Assembly: GCA_965243095.1 (NCBI GenBank)
Contig: OZ251530.1
Coordinates: 1,116,001-1,180,000 of the forward strand
Length of the DNA: 64,000 nucleotides
Direction of reading: 5' to 3'
Source: VXYL01 sp965243095
Lineage (GTDB): Bacteria > Pseudomonadota > Gammaproteobacteria > Pseudomonadales > Azotimanducaceae
The position numbers and the translations under genes are program-made. The notes beneath the pieces were generated by a model. The model worked only from the letters and a program-made list of their open reading frames with translations, was not told the DNA's origin and did not search any database. Each line of letters starts with the position of its first letter. Positions within the stretch are counted from its first letter, which is position 1. Positions 1-8,267 of this stretch are shown here, piece by piece.

Positions 1-1047
1 TACCCCGAAGTGACGAATCACCACTCTGGTCTGGGGCTCTTCCAAGCCTTCGATCCTCTGGTAAGCCCGCCCGATGCTGAATGGACTGACACCCGCCGTG
101 GGTTCGGCATCCGGGGGAGGGGGATAGAACGCAGTCAAGCGCTTCCTTTCCTCCGGCCCAAGTTCGTCCATCAATCTATAGAATGGATTTACGGTCAGCT
201 GCAAAACGAAGAAGGGCTTGTAATAAAGCGCACCGTCCGAGAAGAAGTGAGAAAGAGAGTTTGCTCCTAGACTAGCTGATGTCGCTACGTCTTCGATTGC
301 GAATCCTTCCTCCCACGCCTTTTTTGCGTATTTGAGGAGATAATCCGGAGCTGGGTCAATTCGGAGAAGTATCTCTTCGTTGTTCTGTTGTGGCCCAAGC
401 GCGTTCTCGGTCGCGTTAGCCGACCCGATCCAAGCAACCGTCGCATTGCCCTTCTCGAACAAGTAGAGTTTGGTGTGAAACAGGCTGTCGTAGAAAGCGA
501 GCTTCACTTCGACGCTTTTGTTCTTCCCCTTCCAACGGCGCAGTTCCTTGACTTGGCGATCGCGCTTGGGGCCGCGGCTTCTCCCGTTGAGGAGAATGCG
601 TGCGGGGCGGCCTCGGACTAGCTGTCGGAGCGTCTTCAAGCTGTAGTAGGCCGAAATGACGGTCACGCAACCGCCTCTTTCGGCGTCGCTTCGCAGGGCG
701 CGCACGTCCAACGTCTTGGCATCGCCTAGCCGATGGACGGAGTGAAGCGTGGCGGCAGGCGGCTTGGACACCTTTCGGCTCTTCGGCTGAGCGGCCAGAA
801 TCCGCTGGGTGAGTTCCTCCTTGCGACCGTCGCTGTCGACGCCAAGAATCTCGGCGATCTCTTGAAGGCGGGCCTTGCGGAGTGCGCCAATCAGGCGTGC
901 TTCGGTAGCGCTCGAGTCTGCCGCAAGGCGGCGGAGCATGGACGGCGGTGACCGCCTATCGACATCGTCGTAAATGCCTAGGCGAGCCGTCACGTCTTGG
1001 AGGTCACTGCGCCCCATGGCCTCCAAAATCGCACGTTTGAGCTTCAT
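1..1047 (-). CDS. phospholipase D-fold nuclease-like protein, C-terminus cut by window edge
   Basis: This partial gene starts at 1047 (ATG; an in-frame ATG at 1092 is an alternative) and reads open to base 1. An HTK at residues 191-193, a Glu at 198 where the motif normally has Asp, and GSAN at 208-211 form a phospholipase D (HxK...GSxN) signature. The ~180 residues before it contain a basic helical stretch (RKARLQEIAEILG) that resembles a small DNA-binding or SAP-like segment. PLD-fold proteins include phosphodiesterases and restriction-type nucleases. The neighbouring PIN and methylase genes favour a nuclease or defence role, but this is inference. A second HKD motif, if present, lies outside the window. 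Confidence 0.7.
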   Translation of the reverse strand, partial: MKLKRAILEAMGRSDLQDVTARLGIYDDVDRRSPPSMLRRLAADSSATEARLIGALRKARLQEIAEILGVDSDGRKEELTQRILAAQPKSRKVSKPPAATLHSVHRLGDAKTLDVRALRSDAERGGCVTVISAYYSLKTLRQLVRGRPARILLNGRSRGPKRDRQVKELRRWKGKNKSVEVKLAFYDSLFHTKLYLFEKGNATVAWIGSANATENALGPQQNNEEILLRIDPAPDYLLKYAKKAWEEGFAIEDVATSASLGANSLSHFFSDGALYYKPFFVLQLTVNPFYRLMDELGPEERKRLTAFYPPPPDAEPTAGVSPFSIGRAYQRIEGLEEPQTRVVIRHFGV

Positions 1048-1155
1048 GGCTTCTCGCTGCAAGTGCCCTTGATGCGGGAGAACGTACCACATCCGCTTCA
1101 AGGTCGGCAAGGGCGTCAACTGCTTCGATAGCGGTTCCGGGGGTAGGGCCGTCCT

Positions 1156-1485
1156 TCAACTCGCTGACCGTGTGCGTCTCTTGGAACGCGAGCGCTGGCG
1201 GCGGATCGCACGGCGGCCGGCCGCGCCGGCAAGGCGGTAGCAAGTCACCGCATGGCCCCCACTCACGATGGCGGCCCAACCACGCAGCCGGTCGCAACGT
1301 CGTGCTAGGCGCTTGTCTTCGCCGATTAGCTCGTCAACATCTTGATTCCGCAGCATATAGAGATCCTCCCGCACTTCCGTGCCGTAGCAGCAAATAAGAT
1401 CGATATCCTCCGGTGTGCGGCCTCGTTGCTGCAATCGCTGCCGCAGGTGGCGGGTGTGGTAGGGAGTGTGTAAGTGACTCTTCAT
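1156..1485 (-). CDS. small conserved hypothetical protein (DUF4258-like)
   Basis: This gene encodes 109 residues starting MKSHLHTPYH, with a GGAG-type ribosome site just upstream. The pattern HLRQRLQQRG, then DIDLICCYGTEV, then a RRCDRLRG segment and a terminal VTCYRL resembles small DUF4258-type proteins often found near toxin-antitoxin genes. The last ~25 residues are a basic Arg/Ser-rich tail, which may be an extension by mutation. It lies between the PIN gene and the PLD gene on the same strand, so it may be co-transcribed with both. The function is unknown and the family assignment is tentative. Confidence 0.5.
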   Translation of the reverse strand: MKSHLHTPYHTRHLRQRLQQRGRTPEDIDLICCYGTEVREDLYMLRNQDVDELIGEDKRLARRCDRLRGWAAIVSGGHAVTCYRLAGAAGRRAIRRQRSRSKRRTRSAS

Positions 1486-1505
1486 GGAGCCTCCGTTCCA
1501 GTGGG

Positions 1506-1928
1506 TCAGAGCTGGGCAACTGCCAGCGATTGGATGAAGTGAATGCCGGGCACCATGTGACGGCTGAGCCGCTCGTCGTTGGTGATGAGCAAATCGACGC
1601 CCGCCGCGGACGCGCAGGCCAGCTGCATGGCGTCCACCGGATGTATGGTGCTGTTCCTCTGTATAGAGGCGAATGCCGACGCGGCCGTCTGATCGAAAGG
1701 CAGGACGGTGGCGCTGGTGGTGATGGCGTGCTTGTAGCGACGCATCAATTCGCCATCTCCTGCCGCCAAGGGCTTGGCGAGGATTTCGCCCAACGTCAGC
1801 GCCGACGTGAGGAGGTGGTCTTGGCGCTCGATCATCCGCTCGCGTAGCGCGACGACCCGTTCGGCGCGGTCGCCTTCGCCCTCGAACAGGTGTATGAACA
1901 GGTTGGTGTCCCAGAAAATCCGGCTCAC
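1506..1928 (-). CDS. PIN-domain ribonuclease, probable toxin of a toxin-antitoxin pair
   Basis: The 140-residue product begins VSRIFWDTNLFIHLFEG, the first acidic motif of PIN-domain RNases. It continues with a central Glu (LTLGEIL), then DAMQLA and LLITNDERL, so the four acidic positions of the Mg-dependent site are visible. Two starts are possible. GTG at 1928 lies just after the stop of the preceding gene, and TTG at 1934 overlaps that stop (TTGA). Either arrangement implies translational coupling to the 160-residue partner. PIN toxins of VapC type cleave tRNA or rRNA. The partner is not a classical VapB, so the pairing is inferred from gene order. Confidence 0.75.
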   Translation of the reverse strand: MSRIFWDTNLFIHLFEGEGDRAERVVALRERMIERQDHLLTSALTLGEILAKPLAAGDGELMRRYKHAITTSATVLPFDQTAASAFASIQRNSTIHPVDAMQLACASAAGVDLLITNDERLSRHMVPGIHFIQSLAVAQL

Positions 1929-1930
1929 CG

Positions 1931-2413
1931 TCAACCCTCGCGTTGCCGACGCACATAGGCATCCGCATCCTCGCCCGCCCAGATTTCCCGACCAACGCCC
2001 CGCAGCGCCAGGATGGGGTCTGTGGTGGGGGCAACCCCGGCGAGGTACACGTTCTCGTACCAGTCGATCAGGTCGGCGTAGGCGGCGGGTACTTCGCCCC
2101 GCTTCGGGACCGCCTTGCCGGAATACCGCTGCGGGTGGCAGGGGTCGCTTGGCCGAAACAGCCGCCGCCGACCGCTGGTCGTCTCGAACAGCATGCGATA
2201 GCGGCCCGTATTGGGAGGGCGGTTGGCGACGCAGTGCTGGTAGACGTGGACCTTGACGCCGGGGCGCAGGGGCAAGCCCGCCACCCGCGCGGCCTCCGCC
2301 TGCGCCATGATTTCGGCGATGGTGAAGTCCGGCGAGTCGGGGCGGCTGCGGTGCAGGGTCGCCGCGGCGATCCAAACTTCGTCGGCGACGCGAACGTCAT
2401 GGCTTGAAGCCAT
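1931..2413 (-). CDS. conserved hypothetical partner of the PIN toxin (putative antitoxin)
   Basis: This 160-residue soluble protein starts ATG at 2413 behind a good GAGGAG ribosome site. It carries VWIAAATLHR, FTIAEIMAQA (a helix-turn-helix-like N-terminal segment) and a conserved-looking core around HVYQHCVANRPPN and YRMLFE. The stop codon abuts or overlaps the PIN start, which fits an antitoxin-then-toxin operon. I recognise no named family. It could instead be an independent DNA-binding protein. There are no membrane segments. Confidence 0.6.
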   Translation of the reverse strand: MASSHDVRVADEVWIAAATLHRSRPDSPDFTIAEIMAQAEAARVAGLPLRPGVKVHVYQHCVANRPPNTGRYRMLFETTSGRRRLFRPSDPCHPQRYSGKAVPKRGEVPAAYADLIDWYENVYLAGVAPTTDPILALRGVGREIWAGEDADAYVRRQREG

Positions 2414-2481
2414 TAGCTGCTCCTCTTCATGCTGCCTGCTTCCTTGCGTTGCCCGGCGGTGAACTGTTTGGTGAGCTCCAT
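2413..2481 (-). CDS. 22-residue leader ORF ahead of the PIN operon
   Basis: This short ORF (MELTKQFTAGQRKEAG...) has the strongest Shine-Dalgarno in the region (AACAGGAGGT, about 6 nt before its ATG). Its TAA stop overlaps the ATG of the next gene (TAATG). Such overlap is typical of translational coupling, so it may set expression of the downstream pair rather than make a functional peptide. An upstream CTCCTGT (2526-2532 on the plus strand as ACAGGAG) is complementary to its ribosome site. Confidence 0.4.
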   Translation of the reverse strand: MELTKQFTAGQRKEAGSMKRSS

Positions 2482-2694
2482 TGGCTACCTCCTGTTACAC
2501 TATGGACTCCAAAATACTTGGTACTACAGGAGAACGCAAGTCTTTTTTTGCTGCCTTTTGGGATTTGGATGAGATGGTCGCAAGTGACGGTCGTTCCCAG
2601 ATGCGACGGACGTCGAAAGATGCTGGTCGCCTAGGCGCGACCTTTTTGCCACAAGTGTTTGATTTTATTTATGTTATAGTCTGGAGGGTCGGCA
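2482..2694. promoter_or_regulatory. intergenic region with inverted repeat over a ribosome site
   Basis: This 213-base stretch is more AT-rich than its surroundings and has no convincing gene. The plus-strand arms CTCCTGT (2489-2495) and ACAGGAG (2526-2532) are perfectly complementary with a 30-base spacer. In the minus-strand RNA the second arm read is the Shine-Dalgarno of the 22-codon leader ORF, so folding could hide it. A promoter for the minus-strand PIN operon should lie here, but I could not fix its boxes. TATTTT near 2510 on the minus strand is a weak candidate. Confidence 0.35.
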
Positions 2695-3105
2695 CTAAGC
2701 CGACGTCACGACGATGTGCTTAGTCGGCTCCTTCGGACGCTGGACGAGTGAGCCTATCGCGCCACGCAAGAACCCATCGGCCAACAGCCGTGCGTCGGCG
2801 TAACGCACCCGCCGGCATGTGCGGTCGAAGTTCACCGCGCATAGGGCACCGCCTGCCGAGTCGCAAAGAATGAGGATGGAACGGCCGGGGCCCGCAGGCG
2901 CATCTATGGCAATCTCGCCGTTGGGCATGGGGTAGACCTCGAATCTACGCGGCCATATGCGGTATATCGCCCGAAGGACATGGACAGCGCTTTGCAGCGC
3001 CTTGTCGGACGGCAGGGGCAGATGTTCCTCCTTGGCCTCGTCGGGCGACGCCTTGAGATCCGCCAAGGCGTCCTCCAACAAGTTGGTGTCCGCTGTGTCG
3101 ACCAT
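2695..3105 (-). CDS. methylase-associated hypothetical protein
   Basis: This soluble acidic protein of 136 residues starts MVDTADTNLLEDALADL. It has an amphipathic N-terminal helix rich in Asp/Glu and a beta-rich middle (FEVYPMPNGEIAIDAP, RSILILCDSAGGALC). It begins 13 bases after the stop of the adenine methylase on the same strand, so the two are almost certainly one operon. Similar small proteins accompany methylase or restriction genes, but I know of no assigned function. No catalytic motif is evident. Confidence 0.55.
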   Translation of the reverse strand: MVDTADTNLLEDALADLKASPDEAKEEHLPLPSDKALQSAVHVLRAIYRIWPRRFEVYPMPNGEIAIDAPAGPGRSILILCDSAGGALCAVNFDRTCRRVRYADARLLADGFLRGAIGSLVQRPKEPTKHIVVTSA

Positions 3106-3118
3106 TTGCCAAACGCAC

Positions 3119-4807
3119 TCAGGCCGCGATCGGCGCGGGTGCGATGCTGCTTGCTGAGCGGGGTGCCCCGCCCGATCGGCGTCGCTGTCGTCGTCGGCGC
3201 AATCGATCCCATCCCGAACGTGCCGCCTTAAATTCGGTGCGCGACATTCCGCAGCCTTGGCGTAGGAGCACGTCGTCGCCGTGGGCTAAGGCGCTTGGCA
3301 GGTCGCCGGCGCGCAAGCGCTCCTCCATATAGTCCAAGTCGAGACCGGCTGCGAACTCATACGGCACAAGGAGGCGCTCGGCTTCCCGCGGCTCCAGTTC
3401 GAGTACGCCGCCGCCGTAGCTTCTGCCGCCGACTTCCGCCGAGGCGAAGGTGAGCGAGTTGATCATCGCGCCGCACAGGCGCTCGCGGTCTACGCCGGTG
3501 TGGACGCGGGTGCGGTGGATGGTGTCGGTGGAGGTGGCACCCGCTTGGTTGGCCACCAGGAGCGGCGCGGTGTGGATTTGGCGGAACAGAAAAGCGTCCG
3601 GCACACCGACGGAAGGCACGTCGAACCAACGGTTGCGGATGCGGCACTTGTAGCCGGCATCCACGCCCTCGGCCTCGCCTTGCGCGACGTAGGCGGCCAA
3701 AGATGGGGAAAACGCAGCCCGGGGGAGGCCGCTCAAGTGAAGTAGCTTGGAACGGTTGCTGGCGGCGTAGTGTTGCATGTCGGCATCGGTGAAACGGGTG
3801 GATTGCAAGGCGGACGTCCTTCCAACGACATCCAATGCGCGGTCGCCGAGCTGCAGTACCCGTGCTTGCTCTTGGCTGACCACGAAGAACCGATTGCGCC
3901 CGGTGACGATGCCGACATCCACATCGGCCAAGTCGCCCAGACGATGCATGGTGGGGGAGTCCGCATACGCCCGCAGCACCGCTGCCTCGGGTTCTTGGAG
4001 GAACAGCGCAGTCCACTTCTGCCAGTCGTCCACGCCTGCCGGCGCCCCGTTCGCGGCAGCGCGGGCTACGCAGGGCGCACTTGCCACCAAGGCGTCGCCG
4101 TTCCGCACTTGTTGCACACGCAGTGTCCCAGGCGAGTTCGCATTTCGTCGCCGGCCCTCCGCCAACAGCAGCACGACCTCCTGCTGAATCTGCGGAAACA
4201 CCAATTCGTCAAAGGCCACCAGCGTGACTTGATCGAACTGAAGCGGCAGCCGGAACCGCAGATCCGCCGCGTATTGCACTTGCAGAAGTTCGGCCGGCAC
4301 GACCATCGCCAAGCGTCCGCCATCGCGCAGCATCTCCACGGAGAGTTGGACGAAGGCGGCCCATGCGTTCGCCAGACCATTGGGCCGGTAGTCGAACTGG
4401 CGCAGCAACGCGAAGGCGCACTCGCGTTCGCGCCTGTCGAAGTGTTGGAAACGGATGAACGGCGGATTGCCGATGGCGGCATCGAACCTCTCGCCTTCGA
4501 TCAACGCCGGCGCGAGCTGAAAGAAACTGCCGCACAGCCATTCAACGGCCTTGTTGTCGCCGATGGACTGCTTGGCCTTTTCGAGTTCGTCGGCAACAAC
4601 CTCCACCGCCACCAAGGATCCCGCGTGAAGGCGGGAAGCCGCGGCGCGAACGAAGCTGCCGTCGCCGCAGCTTGGCTCAATCACGCGATCAGATGAGTCG
4701 CGGATGGCCCACCGGCACAGATACTCCGAGAGCGGTGTCGGCGTGTAGTAGCCGCCACGCAGCTTCTGCGTGCTCGGAGGCGTCTTGTTGCTCTGGAACT
4801 TCGGCAT
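3119..4807 (-). CDS. N6-adenine DNA methyltransferase, Eco57I/TaqI-like
   Basis: The 562-residue enzyme carries the S-adenosylmethionine motif EPSCGDGSF at residues 44-52 and the catalytic NPPF at 114-117 (I-before-IV gamma-class order). A C-terminal region with FDVPSVGVPDAFLFRQIH resembles the target-recognition domain of Eco57I/TaqI-type enzymes. The N-terminal motif (GGYYTPTPLSEYLCRWAI) is typical of the M.TaqI group. No obvious endonuclease gene lies next to it, so it may be a solitary methylase, act with the 136-residue protein, or belong to a larger system with the PLD-fold protein. The C-terminus ends in an Arg-rich low-complexity tail. Confidence 0.85.
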   Translation of the reverse strand: MPKFQSNKTPPSTQKLRGGYYTPTPLSEYLCRWAIRDSSDRVIEPSCGDGSFVRAAASRLHAGSLVAVEVVADELEKAKQSIGDNKAVEWLCGSFFQLAPALIEGERFDAAIGNPPFIRFQHFDRRERECAFALLRQFDYRPNGLANAWAAFVQLSVEMLRDGGRLAMVVPAELLQVQYAADLRFRLPLQFDQVTLVAFDELVFPQIQQEVVLLLAEGRRRNANSPGTLRVQQVRNGDALVASAPCVARAAANGAPAGVDDWQKWTALFLQEPEAAVLRAYADSPTMHRLGDLADVDVGIVTGRNRFFVVSQEQARVLQLGDRALDVVGRTSALQSTRFTDADMQHYAASNRSKLLHLSGLPRAAFSPSLAAYVAQGEAEGVDAGYKCRIRNRWFDVPSVGVPDAFLFRQIHTAPLLVANQAGATSTDTIHRTRVHTGVDRERLCGAMINSLTFASAEVGGRSYGGGVLELEPREAERLLVPYEFAAGLDLDYMEERLRAGDLPSALAHGDDVLLRQGCGMSRTEFKAARSGWDRLRRRRQRRRSGGAPRSASSIAPAPIAA

Positions 4808-4952
4808 CGCGGTGCTTTGGACGGCGGTTCGTGCCTAGGCGTGACGCTCCGCTAGGACATGGCCAACGGACGATGACGCTATCCATCGTCTGTGCATTCA
4901 AGGCCTTCGTCCCGCTTGGCCGACCAGCGCCGCCGGCGAGCCTACATACGCT

Positions 4953-5177
4953 TTAGAAGAACGTGCGGGCCAGAGCGGCAAGCACCGCGATCACGGCACC
5001 CGACAGTATCGTCACGAGCCACCTCATGATCTTGGCCTCCATGTCCTTGATGTCCTCTCGCTTGGCCAGGTGCGTCAGCTCGTTCTCGATTCGGGCGAGT
5101 CGCTCCCTGGTGTCATCGCCGCCACCTCCCCCCGGTTGTGGCGGCGAGAATGGGAACACGTTGTCTTCTGCGTTCAC
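4953..5177 (-). CDS. small membrane protein with coiled coil and C-terminal anchor
   Basis: This 74-residue product starts at GTG 5177, overlapping the previous stop (GTGA). It has a Pro/Gly-rich N-terminus, a charged coiled-coil segment (RLARIENELTHLAKRED) and one C-terminal hydrophobic helix (WLVTILSGAVIAVLAALA). This resembles small tail-anchored proteins found near phage or toxin loci. The role is unknown. It is probably translated from the same message as the 86-residue gene upstream. Confidence 0.55.
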   Translation of the reverse strand: MNAEDNVFPFSPPQPGGGGGDDTRERLARIENELTHLAKREDIKDMEAKIMRWLVTILSGAVIAVLAALARTFF

Positions 5178-5434
5178 GTCTGGGCTCCCCAAGCGTTCGC
5201 TTTTTCCCACAGGGCGCGGTCGTAGAAGCCGTAGTAGTCGTCCATCTTGGTGACCACGCCGCGTTTGCCGTCTCGGCCGATGCCCAACGTCTCGCAGACT
5301 TCCGCGCATGTGATTTGCGGACTCCCCACTATCCACACGGTGTCGGCGACGAGCTCGTAGAAGTGCGGGAAGACCTTGGTCAACAACGGCGGTTCGATTT
5401 CGCCTTTCGGCACAATGACGACGTAGCGCTTCAC
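5174..5434 (-). CDS. hypothetical protein, 86 residues
   Basis: This small soluble protein begins MKRYVVIVPKGEIEPPLL, preceded by a GGAGG ribosome site. It contains a predicted alpha/beta fold (VADTVWIVGSP, then a helix around AEVCETLGI). The stop overlaps the GTG start of the small membrane protein, so the two form a pair. I recognise no family. Its position between the methylase operon and prfA places it in the accessory block. Confidence 0.5.
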   Translation of the reverse strand: MKRYVVIVPKGEIEPPLLTKVFPHFYELVADTVWIVGSPQITCAEVCETLGIGRDGKRGVVTKMDDYYGFYDRALWEKANAWGAQT

Positions 5435-5576
5435 TGGCTCCTCCTTCTTGCGCTGTTGGACAACATGCTAACCGAAACCGAGCATAGCGCAAATCGGATT
5501 CCCCGCGGGGAGGGGTGGCGGCGTGGCGTAGGCAGCCGTGCCCTGGAGCGCCACGCCGAAGGCGTAGAATGTCGCC

Positions 5577-6698
5577 ATGTCGCTTTCCACGTCCATTGTT
5601 GCCAAGCTCGGCGGGCTTGCGTTGCGCCACGAGGAGCTTGCCGTCATGCTGGCGGATGCCGGCGTGGTGGCGGATCGCGAGCGCTTCACGGCGTTTGCGC
5701 GGGAGTTCGCGGAGCTGGAGCCCGTCATCGCGGCGTATGAGCGCCACCGCAAGGCCAGCGCGGAGCTGGAGGAGACGCTGGCGCTCGCGCAGGACGAGGA
5801 CGACGGCATCCGCGAGCTCGCCCGCGAGGACGCCGCGGAGTTGCGGCAGTCGCTGGGCGAAACGGAGGCGGAGTTGCAGGCGTTGTTGGTGCCCAAGGAC
5901 CCGGACGACGGGCGCAACGTGTACTTGGAAATCCGCGCCGGCACGGGGGGCGACGAGGCGGCCATCTTCGCCGGGGATCTGTTTCGCATGTATGGGCGCT
6001 ACGCGGAGAACGAAGGTTGGGACGTGGACGTCCTGAGCGAGCGCGGCGGGGAACACGGCGGCTACAAGGAGATCATCGTCCGCGTCTGTGGCAAGCGGGT
6101 GTACGAGCGCTTGAAGTTCGAGTCCGGCGCCCATCGGGTGCAGCGGGTGCCGGAGACGGAATCGCAAGGGCGCATTCACACGTCGGCTTGCACGGTGGCG
6201 GTGTTGCCGGAGCAGGACGCCATCACGGACGTGGAGTTGGACAAGGGCGACATCCGCGTGGACACGTTTCGCGCTTCCGGCGCCGGCGGCCAGCATGTGA
6301 ACAAAACCGATTCGGCGGTGCGGTTGACGCACCTGCCTTCCGGCATCGTGGTGGAGTGTCAAGACGAGCGCTCCCAGCACAAGAACCGCGCCCGCGCCAT
6401 GGGCCTTCTGCAAGCGAGATTGCTCGACGCCGCCCGCTCCCGCCAAGAGGCGGAACAATCCGAAACGCGCCGGACGCTGGTGGGCAGCGGCGACCGCTCC
6501 GAACGCATCCGCACCTACAACTTCCCGCAAGGCAGGGTGACCGACCACCGCATCGGCCTCACCCTCTACAAGCTGGACGACATCGTGGCCGGGCAGTTGC
6601 AGCATCTGATCGAGCCGCTCTGTCACGAACACCACGCGGACATGCTGCGGCGGCTTGGCGGGGAGCAGGCGCCGCCGGCCGCGGACGGGGCGCGATGA
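5577..6698 (+). CDS. prfA: peptide chain release factor 1
   Basis: RF1 reads UAA and UAG stop codons and triggers peptide release on the ribosome. The 373-residue length is slightly above the usual ~360. The peptidyl-hydrolysis loop GAGGQHVNKTDSAVRL is intact. The codon-recognition tripeptide reads PET (in RVPETESQGRIHTS), one of the PxT variants normal for RF1. The stop overlaps the prmC start (ATGA), so the factor is coupled to the enzyme that methylates its GGQ glutamine. No hemA lies immediately upstream in this window. Confidence 0.97.
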   Translation: MSLSTSIVAKLGGLALRHEELAVMLADAGVVADRERFTAFAREFAELEPVIAAYERHRKASAELEETLALAQDEDDGIRELAREDAAELRQSLGETEAELQALLVPKDPDDGRNVYLEIRAGTGGDEAAIFAGDLFRMYGRYAENEGWDVDVLSERGGEHGGYKEIIVRVCGKRVYERLKFESGAHRVQRVPETESQGRIHTSACTVAVLPEQDAITDVELDKGDIRVDTFRASGAGGQHVNKTDSAVRLTHLPSGIVVECQDERSQHKNRARAMGLLQARLLDAARSRQEAEQSETRRTLVGSGDRSERIRTYNFPQGRVTDHRIGLTLYKLDDIVAGQLQHLIEPLCHEHHADMLRRLGGEQAPPAADGAR

Positions 6699-7522
6699 AC
6701 GGGGCCGCCGCGCTAGACACGCTGGGCGCTTGCGCGGCCTACGCGCGGGAACGCTTGCCGCGCCTAGAGGCGGACCTGCTGGTGCGCCGGGCAGCCGCGG
6801 TGCCGCGAACGCATCTGTACGCTTTTGAGGAACGGCACATGCGCCCGGAAGATCGCGCCGTCGCCTGCGATTGGATCACCCGGCGCACGGCCGGGGAGCC
6901 GCTGGCGTACATCCTCGGCGAGCGGGAGTTTTGGGGGTTGAACCTCGAGATCGCCCGCTGCGCGATGATTCCCCGCCCGGACACCGAGACGTTGGTGGCC
7001 GCGGCGTTGCCTCTTGTGGGAGCGAACGCCACGGTGTTGGATGTCGGCACCGGCTGCGGCGCGGTGGCGCTGGCCATCGCGTCGGAACGGCCCGAAGCGC
7101 GCATCGTCGTCACGGACATCGACCCGGCCTGCGTGGCGCTGGCGCAGCGCAATGCGGAGCGCTGCGGCTTGGCCGTGCGAACGCTCTTGGCGGATGGCTT
7201 CGCCGGCGTGACGGAACGCTTCGACATCATCGTCAGCAACCCCCCCTACGTCGCCGCCGCGGACCCGCACCTGCAACGCGGCGACTTGCGGTTCGAGCCG
7301 CGGCGGGCGCTCGTCGGCGGCGCCACCGGCGTGGAGTTCCTCGCCCGCTTGATCGCCGAGGCACCGGCGCATCTGCAAACGCACGGATGGCTTGCCGTGG
7401 AGCACGGCCACGAGCAAGGGCCGGCGGTGGCGGCGCTGTTCCAACAGGCGGGTTTCACGGAAATGGAAACGCGCCGGGACATCGAAAACCGCCCGCGCGT
7501 CACGCTGGGTCGGCAACCGTGA
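6695..7522 (+). CDS. prmC: release factor glutamine methyltransferase
   Basis: PrmC (HemK) N5-methylates the glutamine of the GGQ motif in release factors 1 and 2 using S-adenosylmethionine. The 275-residue protein has the helical N-terminal factor-binding domain. It then has the SAM motif VLDVGTGCGAVALAI and the catalytic NPPY in IIVSNPPYVA. It begins at an ATG overlapping the prfA stop and ends overlapping the GTG of moeB, forming the widely conserved prfA-prmC-moeB order of gammaproteobacteria. Confidence 0.96.
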   Translation: MNGAAALDTLGACAAYARERLPRLEADLLVRRAAAVPRTHLYAFEERHMRPEDRAVACDWITRRTAGEPLAYILGEREFWGLNLEIARCAMIPRPDTETLVAAALPLVGANATVLDVGTGCGAVALAIASERPEARIVVTDIDPACVALAQRNAERCGLAVRTLLADGFAGVTERFDIIVSNPPYVAAADPHLQRGDLRFEPRRALVGGATGVEFLARLIAEAPAHLQTHGWLAVEHGHEQGPAVAALFQQAGFTEMETRRDIENRPRVTLGRQP

Positions 7523-8265
7523 ACGACGCGCAGCTCACACGCTACAGCCGCCAGATCATGCTGCCGGAGGTGGACATCGCCGGGCAGGAAGCGCTGCTTG
7601 GCGCGAAGGCGCTGGTGGTGGGGCTGGGCGGCTTGGGTTCGCCGGCGGCGCTGTATCTGGCCGCGGCCGGCGTCGGCAACCTGCACTTGGTGGACCACGA
7701 CAGCGTGGACCTCTCCAACCTGCAACGCCAAATCATCCACGACCTGAAAGCGGTGTGTACGCCGAAGGTGGAGTCCGCCAAACTCCGCATCGAACGCATC
7801 AACCCGGACACGCGCATCGAAACCCGCGCCGCCAAGTTGCAGGGCGAGGAACTGGCGGCGGCGGTGGCGGCCGCGGACGTGGTGCTGGACGGCACGGACA
7901 ACTTCGCCGCCCGCTACGCGGTGAACGCCGCCTGCTTCGCCGCGGGCACGCCGCTGGTGTCCGGCGCGGCCATCCGCTGGGAGGGGCAGATCGCCGTGTT
8001 CGACCCGCGGCGGGAGGATTCCCCCTGCTACCAATGCCTTTACGGCGACGCCGCGGACGAGCCCCTCAACTGCGCCGAGAACGGCGTGGCCTCGCCGTTG
8101 GTGGGCATCGTTGGCAGCGTGCAGGCGATGGAGGCGATGAAGCTGCTGGCCGGCGTGGGCGAAAGCCTGGTCGGCCAAGTCCTGTATTTGGACGCCAAGC
8201 GCATGGAGTGGCGGCAGTTGCGCCTGCCGCGCAACCCCGACTGCGCGGTGTGCGGAAGCCGTTGA
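7519..8265 (+). CDS. moeB: HesA/MoeB/ThiF-family adenylyltransferase
   Basis: This E1-like enzyme adenylates the C-terminal glycine of a ubiquitin-like sulfur carrier, MoaD for molybdopterin or ThiS for thiazole. The 248-residue protein starts at GTG 7519, overlapping prmC. It has the nucleotide loop GLGGLGSPAALYLAAAGVG, the DLSNLQRQ motif, a catalytic-type Asp in DGTDNFAARY, and two Cys pairs (CYQC and CAVC) for zinc. The name moeB rests on gene order after prmC; ThiF activity is also possible because the enzyme family is promiscuous. Confidence 0.88.
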   Translation: MNDAQLTRYSRQIMLPEVDIAGQEALLGAKALVVGLGGLGSPAALYLAAAGVGNLHLVDHDSVDLSNLQRQIIHDLKAVCTPKVESAKLRIERINPDTRIETRAAKLQGEELAAAVAAADVVLDGTDNFAARYAVNAACFAAGTPLVSGAAIRWEGQIAVFDPRREDSPCYQCLYGDAADEPLNCAENGVASPLVGIVGSVQAMEAMKLLAGVGESLVGQVLYLDAKRMEWRQLRLPRNPDCAVCGSR

Positions 8266-8267
8266 CC

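Noticed and set aside
2481..2723. 80-residue plus-strand ORF in the gap upstream of the PIN operon
   Set aside because: No ribosome site and no motif; ends inside the hypothetical gene on the other strand. A possible promoter-like TTGATT...TATAGT nearby was too weak to support it.
6121..6150. PET tripeptide in RF1 instead of PAT
   Set aside because: The middle residue of the PxT codon-recognition motif varies naturally among RF1 proteins, so it does not suggest altered stop-codon use.
4953..6635. 560-residue minus-strand reading frame over prfA
   Set aside because: It is the antisense shadow of a high-GC gene. Only its last ~74 residues (from GTG 5177) are credible and are listed separately.
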